A DNA stretch of 24,219 nucleotides, from contig CANQCJ010000007.1 of the NCBI GenBank assembly GCA_947589205.1, positions 1 through 24,219 of the forward strand. The letters are read 5' to 3'. The position numbers and the translations under genes are program-made. The notes under the pieces are model-generated. The model ran no database searches. It had not been told where the DNA came from and saw only the letters and a program-made list of their open reading frames with translations. Below, piece after piece: positions 5,381 to 14,861 of this stretch. Source of the stretch: an uncultured Ruminococcus sp. GTDB lineage: Bacteria > Bacillota > Clostridia > Oscillospirales > Ruminococcaceae. How positions within the stretch are numbered: the stretch's first letter is position 1; each line of letters opens with the position of its first letter.

Positions 5381-8300
5381 ATGATGAATAGGATCGTAAA
5401 AAGGATCGCGGCGGGTTCTATGGCGGCGGCTATACTTGTCTCTGCGGTCGGAAGCGATGCTTTTACCGGACTTTATGAAGAAAAAATTTATGCGGCGGAA
5501 TCTACAGACAGCACGATCAAGAGATTAGGACGGTCTACCGGCTTTGACAATTTGGAACAGGACACCGATAAGGATACGGGCAAAACCTACTACAACACCG
5601 GCTACGGTCTTCATACCAATAAAACTGCGAGTGTGGCGGAGGGTTCTACCGACGGCAGGACCTTCGACGTTGACCTCGAGTCTTGGTATGTCGGCGAAAA
5701 CCCCGTTGACGTTGCAACTATCCTCGACGCGTCCGGTTCTATGGCTTGGACGGTGGATACGTTGGAGCCGTTGGATATTGATTATGATTGCTTCAACGAT
5801 TATGAAAAAGAGCATAGTGTAACTATAAATACTTTTGCAGATCTACAGGGAATTCAAGAGGACAACGAAGGTTATCTCCCGCAGGAAATTGTTGACCTTA
5901 TTTTAAAACCCGGCAATACCGACGACACCAAGCTAAGCTACGCCGGTTATAAATACTATGTCTATGAAGACCGCTCGGCGGTTTCGGAGTTTGTACCCCT
6001 CGGCTACTGGGACGGCGGAGAACCTTCTGGTGCGCTTGAACCTATTGGATATTATCCGTTTAACGGGTCGTTGGAGAATGAAATAAACGGTGATTCGGCT
6101 ATACTTATTAACCACGCGGAAGAGGGCGGTGAATTTGATAGTGAGAAAACGCCTGTTCTTCCGGTTTCTCCGACTGCAATTGAAGGTGATACTGGTTCTA
6201 TTGATTTATCTAAATCAATAGAAAAAGGTGCTTTATTGCTTGATGTAAATGCAGCAGATACGTTTACTATAGGTATGCGAATAAAATCATCAACACAGGG
6301 TGCAAATGGTTCAAAATATAGAGATGTTCCATTAGCGTATATTGGAGATGAAACGGGTAAGAATTATATATATGTCTATAGGCAAGGCGGAACTGATGCA
6401 AGAAAAATAATAATTAATATATGCAATAATGGAACAAAGAAAAATAAAGCAATCGAATTTTCAAGCGTATTTACAGATAATAGCGATTGGAATAATATTA
6501 TTTTATCTTACAATGGAACAACTTTGAATGTAAACATATACAAAAATAATGCAAGTACAGCTTTTAAAACTGGTACATATACTTTAACAGATTTTAATAC
6601 CGAAAATTTTAGAATTATAATCGGCGAAGAGTTAAGCGAGAACACTTTACCATATTCTGATGTTAAATTGACAGCATTTTGTGTTTATAGTGAATGTTTA
6701 AATGATAGTAATATCTCCAAATTAAATCAATATATGAAAAATCTGAGCGGTTTAAAAGAAAACAATATTACCGACAGATTAACAGCATATTATGGATTTG
6801 ATAATTGCTCATTAGAGAATGAAGTGTCTGCCGATAAAGAATCAATACAATTTATCGAGCAGCCAACGCCGGGTTCGGGTGGTAATGTCGTAGGTAAAGC
6901 TTTAGATCCTGTTCCTGCTGAACCTGTTTATTCAAGCAATTCTCTTAACGTAACACAAACGTCAAAGCTTGGTTCTGTATTGCTTGACGCAGTTCCTAAA
7001 AACGATGGTGATTTTACCATTTCTTTTAAAATAAAGAAATCGAATAATGACGATAGCAATAAAGAAAATGGAATAGCTCAGATAATGTATCTTGGTGATG
7101 TGGACACGAGCGAAAAAGATTATTATCATATTGCAAGAAACTGGCAAATAAAGGATTCAGAAGGCAATAAAATTGAAGGCATTAATGATGACAGACATTT
7201 AAGATTCCATGATAAAGATACGAAAGAAAATACGGCAATAGTCAGTGCAGAAAAAGTATTTGAAAATACTGACTGGAGGACTGTTACATTTGTAATTGAT
7301 GATGAGACTATAACATCATATGTAAAAGAAAAGTCTTCTACATCTCCTAAATCAGGTCTTACTAAATTAAAAACTACAGACATTAACATCATAATAGCTG
7401 GTTTGGTAGAAGAATATACCGGTTCTGACATTCTCCTTGACGATCTCTACGTCTTTGACAAAGCCTTGGATTCTGATGAAGTAAAACGTTTATCTGAAGG
7501 TAAATTATCAGAAGACCCCGTACCTAAATCCTGCGGCGGCTACCATGCGACAAAAAGTGACGGAGTTAATGACATCGCGCAGATTTCCGAAGGTCTTGCC
7601 GGAAATCCCGATGATGAAGCACGCCGCGGTTGGTACTATGTAAACTCGCATACAACGTGGGCAGATGTTGAGGGCTGTCTGGCGAGCGGTAAGGAGTATA
7701 TCGGTATACAAAAGGATCAGAGACTTGGCGAACAGTTGACAGAAGACGATGTTACACTTGACGAAGATGAATCAATAGCTGCCGTTGTTACAACCGAAAT
7801 CGCAGACGATAATAAAAGCGTTGCCACCGTGCCGAGCACCTGGCAGGCGGTCTATGACAAATATCATGATGAGGTTGACGCTAATCCGGAAGCAAAGCTG
7901 GATAGTATAATAACAGATGAACAAGAACGAAAATATTATGAAAATTATGAGAGCCTTAAAAAGGGCAATGATGATAAACCATATGAATATAACGGCGCTG
8001 AACGCAGCATACAGTTTTATGTAGACTCACAAGGATATCTGCGCTGCTTCTTCAATACCGGTGATACTTCGTGGAAGAAAAGCAACGGTAAATGGAGCTA
8101 CAGTCCCCGCACATTCTGCTCGTTGGTTTATCAGAAAGAAGAGATACAGCAGACAAAATATGAAGCACTTAACGGCGCGTTGAATACGTTCTATCAAAAC
8201 CTCGCGGAAAAATCCGATCTTTCTAATACGGCGATAGTTCGTTTCAGTACGGTAAATGCGGTATCACGGATAACTAGTAGTGATAAAACTGAGGAAGATA

Positions 8301-11300
8301 AAAATAAGAAAAAAGCTGCTACCAACACAAACCTTAAGAAGCTTATAATGGAAGAATGGACGAATTACTCGGACGAATATACAAATGCTTCAACGGCAAG
8401 AAAAGACTATTTACAAAATCTTCTGATACCGGCTCCGGGCGAATCGGCTGTGCCGACTGATCCGGAAAGTAAAGAGTACCCCTATGTAATGACCGGCGGT
8501 ACATACACATGGACAGGTCTAAAAGCGTTCTATGACAATATGGTAAACAATGAGGATGACACAACAGTTAAAGATATAGCTAATGATGCCCGTGATAAGT
8601 ATCTTATCATATTCACAGACGGACGCGACAACACACAGGACTACAACGTTGATGAAAATGGCACACCTAATTATAATACCGGCAGTACTTTTAAAGATAC
8701 AAAGTATGTAAATAATTACAATCCTTACGCAGACGACACCACTCATAGGGTTGGTTTCAGTTATGATGGTAAGGTGTATAAACCGGATAATCATACCATT
8801 AAATATGACGGCGACCTTGCCGAAGCATGGGCAGACAAGCTCAAAGATGAAGGCTATACTATCTACTGTGTAATGATGGCGACCGGTTCTATTTCCCCGA
8901 CAGCGAATAAAGCGGAGTATGAAAGAGCATACAATTTCATGAAAACTCTCGCCGGAAGCAAGGAAGAAACAGATTTTGACAATCAGATCATCGTTGTTGA
9001 CCCATCGGATAAAGACGGCAAATCTGTTACAGACGCTTTCGAGCAGATCCTCGAGCAGATCCAGCTCCCCCGCAAGGACTACAACGTTCAGGACTACATC
9101 GACCCGAGGTTTGACCTTGTGGACAAGAATAACGTTGTGTTGAAGCTCGGCGCGGGCGGTGTTATTACGAACAGTGAGGGCGAGGAGATTAAAACTGTCG
9201 GAGATATTATTGATGCTGCTGAAGGTACAGACCCGAAAACTTTAGGCTATCCCTACACCCCGATAGAAAGCGAAATGGTAAACCGTGAGCCGGATTCAAA
9301 ATTTGAGGACGGTTATAACAATGGTGACGATATCGGCACAGGCTACATATTCTACGATGACGACAAGGATATGTACTATCTGCGTTGGGAAAATCAGGTA
9401 ATACCGATGGAGGACGAAGCGTTTAACACGAATGAGACAGAGACTGCTCCCAAATACCTCGACGTCTGGAGCGCGACTATCCGCTTAAAAGCCAAGGACG
9501 ATTTCATCGGCGGCAACAACATTCTGACCAACGGCAACGAAGCCGGCGAAAATCTCGTCTACAGTGACGCGACCATCGAAAACATCGACAAGGGCAAAAA
9601 CTACGAGCTGTACGGATTTAAAGATACTGATTTAAAAGAAATAGCCGGCAAGGAACAAGTCCCCCTGCGCAAAAAGCTGGAAATTCTTTCCGGCACGAAC
9701 CGAAAGATAAACGCAGTCGATGCAGACGGCGTTTCGCAGGCGGTCTACGGCAACGGCATAGACATACCGTCCTCGGGCTTCCCGAGAACGACCGTCAACG
9801 TAAGACTGTTGAAGCTTGACGCGAAAAACCTCAACGATGTTATCTACATGGGCGAAGTCGTTTCACCAACAATGATGCTTGCCGACCTCGAAAATGATTA
9901 TATGACAGGTTCATATTATTTACAGTATCTGGAAAGATACGCCTACAGGCTTTATGGTGATGAGTTAAACAAAAAGCCGCTGATAGAGCTGCTGAACGAA
10001 TGGTTGAAGATCAATGATGTAAAAGCATTGGAAAAAACCTTCACCATACCTTACATCTATTTGCCCGACCCGGTTTATGTAGATGATAAACTGCAAACCG
10101 ATTCAACTACAGGCAGAGTAGAAGTAAGCAACAACACCGGAGCGTCTTGGGATACAACTACCAAACACCTTGACTTCACAGACCTAAATCTCCGCGATGT
10201 CACCGGCTTCATTACCTATTCATGGAAGCGTGATGAGGACAGCAAAGAAAAACAGCAGTTAGTGGAAGGTACGACTGATGAATACGACATCACCAAAGAG
10301 TATGTTGTAAAGAACACGGATCAGATAAAATACATTCTACAATTAAAGTTCACTCCGTTGAAAGAAAGAGCATTGGCAGGCTTTAGCATTGATGATGAAA
10401 AATTTATAACCACAGAAACTACAACAGGTACAGGAGCTTCAGTAGACGACAAATTCTTTGAAGTTAACGATAAAGAATTTGCACCTCGCGTTGAAAAAAA
10501 GTGGAAGTTCACCAACCGCACTGAATACCTCCAAGCCATGGTACAAGAAGCAAAAACCTACGAACCGCACGTCATGTACGATGAAACTGAACAAAAATGG
10601 GTGCTTGTTGATGAGAGCAAAGAAAGCTTCAAATCGACAGATGCCGTAGAAGCTTATGTCACCAAAGACGAATCGAAACAGACAGTTAAAAATTCGGCAG
10701 ACGGTAAAGAAAAAGAAGTCATAGACACCGGCGTCTATGACTGGGATAGTGACTACAAACCGACAGCAGGCGATGAGCAGTTAGAGAAAGGCGAAGATAA
10801 TAACATAAAGGGCTTCTATACAAATTCGCCGAATAATGTAAAATTACTTGCCGCAGATGGTAAGACGGAGCTTACCGATGAAACCGGAGCGTATATAGAT
10901 GGCGCAGGCGAACCCGTTTCGATAACTGCAAATACCACCTACATCAAAGACGTAGTAAACGGCGCGCTCGCGCTGGAGCTTGTAGTAAACGGAAAGTATC
11001 TGCAAGACCCCGATTCACCGCTAAAACAAACCGACAAAACATACACCTTTGAAGCGACCCGCTACTATACAGACCCGAACGACCCATTGCCATATACTAC
11101 TTCAGACACAATTAACGCAAATGTGGACGGCAAAAAGTATCAGCTGACGTTCAAAATTGAAGATCCTTTGCCTGCTTCACCGAAAGACGGCGAGCTTTAC
11201 ACAATTTGGGCAAAGCTGACGAAAGTTGAAGTGGACGTGGGTACTGGCACAAGCGACTATAAATTAATAAATACAGACCCGGACACCGTTGGCGAAGCAA

Positions 11301-12397
11301 TCAAACCCTATGTTGGTTACGCCGATGAAAAGTCTCTCCCAATAGGCACATATGAAATATCGGCGACCGATAAGGATATGACAGAAGGAACCCCTAATGC
11401 TACTAATAAATACTACATCGGAAAAGACACCTCCGGCGGCACTTCCGAAAATGTATTCTTCAAATACCTAAAAATCGACAACGCCCCGACAAGCTATACG
11501 CAAGAGAGATTCCCCGAAACCGTTACCGGAGTAAGCGAAGACGCTGTAACAGATACCAAAGACGGCGAGTATCTCATAAAGAACGGTTCAACCGACAACT
11601 CCCCGAAGAACATCGCGGAAAGCAGCAGGGTGAAAACGGAAGCCGGCAGTGACACGACCCAGACCCTGACCTTCAACCTCGGTACTGTAGATAAAGACGG
11701 CGTAAAGGGCAAAAAGGGCGAAAGCGTTAAGGATAATCCCGATACTGCCAATGATTACGCCAAAGACCGTCTCGGAATTATCCTGCTGTCGGCAGATAGC
11801 AACACATTGACTATCTCTAAAAAGGTGGATAATACGCCCAATCCTACCGAAAAACAATGGACTTTTAAGATTACTGTTAAGACTGATGATACAGAATGGG
11901 CAAGAACAGCTACAACCGATGGAGTAAAATTGCAGTGGTTTGAATTTAATGATACAAGAGACGACTGGGTAGCTCAGACTACTATTCCTGCCGATTATCC
12001 GAACGAATTAAAATTTGAACTTGTAACGGATACGACAGACGAGTATACCGCAGAGATTAGCTTTAAGCACAACGAAAAAGTAACCATCAAGGGCTTACCC
12101 GAAGGCAAGTGGCAAGTTGAAGAGCTGAATCCAGAAGGTCTCTTCTACTCCGTCCACAACAATGCACACGAGTTTGTCGGTGATGAATGGAAGTATCAAA
12201 ACACGGCTGAAACAGAGGAATACGACCTCAAGCCCAATTCGTATGTAGACTATATCAATGAAATGCCGTATGAACTCCCCTCCGCGGGCGGCATCGGCAG
12301 ATACCCGTATATTGCAGGCGGTGCGCTGCTTACAGCCGCAGGCGCGCTGTATTTCGCGGTAAGCCGGGCAAGAAGAAAAAAAGCTGAAGCGGCATAA
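5381..12397 (+). CDS. Giant sortase-anchored surface protein: split vWA, two LamG-like modules, Cna-B-like stalk
   Basis: 2338 residues from ATG 5381, chosen because AAAGGAG lies 7 bp before it; the in-frame GTG at 5375 is too close. Signal peptide 1-39 (cut near YAA|EST). The MIDAS motif DASGS is at 116-120; the vWA fold resumes far downstream with KYEALNGALNTF (~925), GGTYTWTG (1039-1046) and FTDGRD (1078-1083). Between these lie two LamG/concanavalin-like modules, ~219-460 (YYPFNGSLENEING) and ~465-708 (YYGFDNCSLENEV). A pilus-adhesin-like region follows (FIGGNNILTNG ~1375), several unassigned modules, then a Cna-B-like domain ~2142-2290 (KHNEKVTIKGLPEGKWQVEE). The end is a sortase anchor: LPSAG 2299-2303, a hydrophobic helix and RARRKK tail. 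Probable adhesin, tip-like as in RrgA-type vWA pilins. No sortase gene in the window. Likely expressed only when the upstream segment is inverted (inference). Confidence 0.92.
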   Translation: MMNRIVKRIAAGSMAAAILVSAVGSDAFTGLYEEKIYAAESTDSTIKRLGRSTGFDNLEQDTDKDTGKTYYNTGYGLHTNKTASVAEGSTDGRTFDVDLESWYVGENPVDVATILDASGSMAWTVDTLEPLDIDYDCFNDYEKEHSVTINTFADLQGIQEDNEGYLPQEIVDLILKPGNTDDTKLSYAGYKYYVYEDRSAVSEFVPLGYWDGGEPSGALEPIGYYPFNGSLENEINGDSAILINHAEEGGEFDSEKTPVLPVSPTAIEGDTGSIDLSKSIEKGALLLDVNAADTFTIGMRIKSSTQGANGSKYRDVPLAYIGDETGKNYIYVYRQGGTDARKIIINICNNGTKKNKAIEFSSVFTDNSDWNNIILSYNGTTLNVNIYKNNASTAFKTGTYTLTDFNTENFRIIIGEELSENTLPYSDVKLTAFCVYSECLNDSNISKLNQYMKNLSGLKENNITDRLTAYYGFDNCSLENEVSADKESIQFIEQPTPGSGGNVVGKALDPVPAEPVYSSNSLNVTQTSKLGSVLLDAVPKNDGDFTISFKIKKSNNDDSNKENGIAQIMYLGDVDTSEKDYYHIARNWQIKDSEGNKIEGINDDRHLRFHDKDTKENTAIVSAEKVFENTDWRTVTFVIDDETITSYVKEKSSTSPKSGLTKLKTTDINIIIAGLVEEYTGSDILLDDLYVFDKALDSDEVKRLSEGKLSEDPVPKSCGGYHATKSDGVNDIAQISEGLAGNPDDEARRGWYYVNSHTTWADVEGCLASGKEYIGIQKDQRLGEQLTEDDVTLDEDESIAAVVTTEIADDNKSVATVPSTWQAVYDKYHDEVDANPEAKLDSIITDEQERKYYENYESLKKGNDDKPYEYNGAERSIQFYVDSQGYLRCFFNTGDTSWKKSNGKWSYSPRTFCSLVYQKEEIQQTKYEALNGALNTFYQNLAEKSDLSNTAIVRFSTVNAVSRITSSDKTEEDKNKKKAATNTNLKKLIMEEWTNYSDEYTNASTARKDYLQNLLIPAPGESAVPTDPESKEYPYVMTGGTYTWTGLKAFYDNMVNNEDDTTVKDIANDARDKYLIIFTDGRDNTQDYNVDENGTPNYNTGSTFKDTKYVNNYNPYADDTTHRVGFSYDGKVYKPDNHTIKYDGDLAEAWADKLKDEGYTIYCVMMATGSISPTANKAEYERAYNFMKTLAGSKEETDFDNQIIVVDPSDKDGKSVTDAFEQILEQIQLPRKDYNVQDYIDPRFDLVDKNNVVLKLGAGGVITNSEGEEIKTVGDIIDAAEGTDPKTLGYPYTPIESEMVNREPDSKFEDGYNNGDDIGTGYIFYDDDKDMYYLRWENQVIPMEDEAFNTNETETAPKYLDVWSATIRLKAKDDFIGGNNILTNGNEAGENLVYSDATIENIDKGKNYELYGFKDTDLKEIAGKEQVPLRKKLEILSGTNRKINAVDADGVSQAVYGNGIDIPSSGFPRTTVNVRLLKLDAKNLNDVIYMGEVVSPTMMLADLENDYMTGSYYLQYLERYAYRLYGDELNKKPLIELLNEWLKINDVKALEKTFTIPYIYLPDPVYVDDKLQTDSTTGRVEVSNNTGASWDTTTKHLDFTDLNLRDVTGFITYSWKRDEDSKEKQQLVEGTTDEYDITKEYVVKNTDQIKYILQLKFTPLKERALAGFSIDDEKFITTETTTGTGASVDDKFFEVNDKEFAPRVEKKWKFTNRTEYLQAMVQEAKTYEPHVMYDETEQKWVLVDESKESFKSTDAVEAYVTKDESKQTVKNSADGKEKEVIDTGVYDWDSDYKPTAGDEQLEKGEDNNIKGFYTNSPNNVKLLAADGKTELTDETGAYIDGAGEPVSITANTTYIKDVVNGALALELVVNGKYLQDPDSPLKQTDKTYTFEATRYYTDPNDPLPYTTSDTINANVDGKKYQLTFKIEDPLPASPKDGELYTIWAKLTKVEVDVGTGTSDYKLINTDPDTVGEAIKPYVGYADEKSLPIGTYEISATDKDMTEGTPNATNKYYIGKDTSGGTSENVFFKYLKIDNAPTSYTQERFPETVTGVSEDAVTDTKDGEYLIKNGSTDNSPKNIAESSRVKTEAGSDTTQTLTFNLGTVDKDGVKGKKGESVKDNPDTANDYAKDRLGIILLSADSNTLTISKKVDNTPNPTEKQWTFKITVKTDDTEWARTATTDGVKLQWFEFNDTRDDWVAQTTIPADYPNELKFELVTDTTDEYTAEISFKHNEKVTIKGLPEGKWQVEELNPEGLFYSVHNNAHEFVGDEWKYQNTAETEEYDLKPNSYVDYINEMPYELPSAGGIGRYPYIAGGALLTAAGALYFAVSRARRKKAEAA

Positions 12398-12411
12398 TAA
12401 AAAGCTTTCGG

Positions 12412-12433
12412 GCAGTATGTAAAAGCATACTGC
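12412..12433. other. Stem-loop between surface protein and helicase genes
   Basis: GCAGTATG (12412-12419) and CATACTGC (12426-12433) form a perfect 8-bp stem with a 6-nt loop. No T-run follows, so it may attenuate or protect the transcript end rather than terminate fully. The helicase start follows 31 bp later. Confidence 0.5.
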
Positions 12434-12464
12434 TCGTTAGCATATAGACAGGGGGTGCTGACAG

Positions 12465-14702
12465 ATGGTAACGCTTAAAAGCCACAACGAGGAGACATAT
12501 AAAAAAATAACCGAAATGTTTAAGACAAGCCGCCGCGTCTGCGCCGTCCAGCCGACAGGCACGGGCAAAAGCTTTCTGATACTAAAGCTGATAGAGGACG
12601 CCCCCGAAAAGCTGTTTTTGATAGCCGCCCCCAACACATACGTTTTCGGTCAGATAAAAGACCACGCCCGAGCAAGCGGGGTAAGCCTTGAAAACTGCAA
12701 ATTCATGACCTATACGTCCATATACGAGCTTGCTTCTCCGGAGGCTCTCCAATGCGATTATCTGATACTCGATGAATTTCACCGTCTCGGCGCGCAAAAA
12801 TGGAACGAGGGGATAACGCGCTTTTTGAGCTGTCACGAGCAGTGCAGGGTCTTAGGCACGTCGGCGACCCCGATACGCTATCTCGATTCGATGCGCGATA
12901 TGGCGCGGGAGCTTTTCAGCTCTAACTATGCGGTAAATATGTCCCTCGCCGAAGCGATAGACCGTCAAATACTCCCCCTGCCCGTCTATGTAACGACCCT
13001 GTTCAATTTCAGCGGAGAGCTTGAGGAGTTAGAGCGAAAAGCCGCCAAGACCGAAAACCCGCGCCTAAGACTGTTCCTTGCCGGAAAAGTCCAAAAAGCC
13101 AAAACGATGATCTCAACTCTCGACTGCGGTCTCGAAACGGTCTTAGAGCGGCATATAAAAAACAAAAGCGGAAAATACATAGTTTTCTGCCCCGACACCG
13201 AAAAGCTTCGGGAGATATACGAAAGCTGCACCGACTGGTTTTTCAAAATAAACCGTTCGATACATAAATACTGCGTCTATAACACAAACCGTTCATCGCA
13301 GACGGAATTTGACGCCTTTGCCGCTGATAACGACGGCGGCGCGCTGAAGCTGCTTTTCTGCATAGATATGTTAAACGAAGGCATACACGTTGAAAGCATA
13401 GACGGCGTTATAATGCTGCGTCCGACCCAATCGGCAAACGTTTTCTACCAACAGTTAGGGCGCGCTCTCTCCTGTTCCCCTAAAAGCCCGGTAATATTCG
13501 ATATCGTGAACAATTTCGAGACCGGCGACACCGCGAAGCAGTACGAGCAGATAATGCTCTCCGAACGCCGCAGCCGCAGTCCGTCGGAAATGGAGATAGA
13601 GTTTGAGATATACGACTATGTGCGCGATATACGCGATATTTTGAACGAGCTGAAAAACACATTTGAAAGCCCGTGGGAATTTACATACGATACTCTTTGC
13701 CGATATGTTTCAAAAAACGGCGGTTTCCCGTCAAGAGAAACGGTATTTGAAGGCTTGCGCATAGGCGCGTGGTGCAGCGCGCAGCGTTATCAGCACAATA
13801 ACGGTATTCTTTCCGAGGAGCGGACGGAAAAATTAGAGCGCATAGGCTTTGTCTGGAACAAAAGGGAAGAAAGATGGCTTCAAAATTTCAACGCCATGAA
13901 GCAATATATTCAAGCTCACGGCGCGCCCCCCGACAAGACGTCCGCCGCAAACGACAGCGAAGCCCACACACTTTACGTCTGGCGCATAAGCCAGCGAAAC
14001 AGCTTCCTGAGCGGAAATCTGACGGCGCGGCAGATAAAGCTTCTTAATGATATCGGCATAAGCTTTTCCCCGGAAACATCAAAGGAAAAATGGCTTAGAA
14101 AATACAAGGCGTTAAAAAAATATCTCGATGAATACGGAAAATACCCCACAAGGACGGACGCTAAAAGCGATAATAACGCAAGAATAATTTTTTCGTGGGT
14201 AAACGGCTTGCGCGAGCAGTACAAAAACGGTCAGCTCAGCGAGGAGAAAATAAGGCTTTTAGAAAAAATAAGCTTTGTCTGGGATCCGAAGGCGGAGCTT
14301 TGGCAGACAAATTTCGAGCTGCTTTGCAGCTACTGCCGCGAAAACGGACGAACGCCGAGCTGCAAAACAAAGATAAACGGCAAAGCGGTCGGGCAGTGGT
14401 ATCACAAGCTTGTGAGAAAATACGCAAGGGGCGAGCTGGACGAAGGGATAGTTGAAAAATTCGCCGAAAAGAGAATACCGCTCACTGCCGACAAGCAGGA
14501 CATAGCAAGCAGAAACTGGCTGAAATGCTACTATGCGTTCAGGGAATACTATTCGCTTTTCCACACCCTCCCGTCTGAAAAGGAAATGTACAACGGCGCG
14601 TCGATCGGCTGCTGGTATTTTAACGCCTTAAAGGCATACGAGCAGGGCGAGCTAAAGCCCAAAAGAATGGAAATGATGCGTGAGCTTACATTGGCAGTTT
14701 AA
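12465..14702 (+). CDS. Superfamily 2 DEAD/DEAH-type helicase with five helicase-associated repeats
   Basis: 745 residues. The N-terminal half is an SF2 helicase/ATPase: Walker A PTGTGKS (30-36), DEFH (103-106), TSATP (132-136) and motif VI QQLGRALS (329-336). From about residue 401 to the end come five copies of a ~65-70-residue helicase-associated (HA, PF03457-like) module, each with a W-x-x-x-[FY] start, a central PSR/PTR/PSC-type turn, a G/W strand and a Gly-x-Leu near the end (W404, WLQNF, WLRKY, WQTNF and WLKCY mark the units). Such proteins occur in many Clostridia and actinomycetes and in plasmid or defence-like settings; the substrate is unknown. GGGGG lies upstream of ATG 12465. It follows the surface-protein gene by 67 bp in the same direction, separated by a stem-loop only, so partial co-transcription is possible. 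Closed by a strong terminator. Confidence 0.9.
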   Translation: MVTLKSHNEETYKKITEMFKTSRRVCAVQPTGTGKSFLILKLIEDAPEKLFLIAAPNTYVFGQIKDHARASGVSLENCKFMTYTSIYELASPEALQCDYLILDEFHRLGAQKWNEGITRFLSCHEQCRVLGTSATPIRYLDSMRDMARELFSSNYAVNMSLAEAIDRQILPLPVYVTTLFNFSGELEELERKAAKTENPRLRLFLAGKVQKAKTMISTLDCGLETVLERHIKNKSGKYIVFCPDTEKLREIYESCTDWFFKINRSIHKYCVYNTNRSSQTEFDAFAADNDGGALKLLFCIDMLNEGIHVESIDGVIMLRPTQSANVFYQQLGRALSCSPKSPVIFDIVNNFETGDTAKQYEQIMLSERRSRSPSEMEIEFEIYDYVRDIRDILNELKNTFESPWEFTYDTLCRYVSKNGGFPSRETVFEGLRIGAWCSAQRYQHNNGILSEERTEKLERIGFVWNKREERWLQNFNAMKQYIQAHGAPPDKTSAANDSEAHTLYVWRISQRNSFLSGNLTARQIKLLNDIGISFSPETSKEKWLRKYKALKKYLDEYGKYPTRTDAKSDNNARIIFSWVNGLREQYKNGQLSEEKIRLLEKISFVWDPKAELWQTNFELLCSYCRENGRTPSCKTKINGKAVGQWYHKLVRKYARGELDEGIVEKFAEKRIPLTADKQDIASRNWLKCYYAFREYYSLFHTLPSEKEMYNGASIGCWYFNALKAYEQGELKPKRMEMMRELTLAV

Positions 14703-14710
14703 TATTATAG

Positions 14711-14751
14711 CCGCACTGTTGTATTGATAAATACGGCGGTGCGGTTTTTTT
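14711..14751 (+). terminator. Rho-independent terminator of the helicase gene
   Basis: A 15-bp stem including three G-T wobbles (14711-14725 with 14730-14744), GATA tetraloop and seven Ts (14745-14751). It starts 8 bp after the helicase stop. Confidence 0.88.
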
Positions 14752-14784
14752 GCAAAATTTTTTGAAAATTATACAAAAAAGCTC

Positions 14785-14813
14785 TTGCTATTTAAGAAAA
14801 TTTATGTTATAAT
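14785..14813 (+). promoter_or_regulatory. Sigma-A promoter of the epimerase/cellobiose phosphorylase operon
   Basis: TTGCTA (14785-14790), 17-bp AT-rich spacer, TATAAT (14808-14813). The start codon is 48 bp downstream. No obvious operator palindrome or catabolite-repression (cre) box is seen around it. Confidence 0.8.
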
Positions 14814-14861
14814 AACATATACAGATGTTTTGCACATCAATTTTAATGGGAGAATAAGGAA

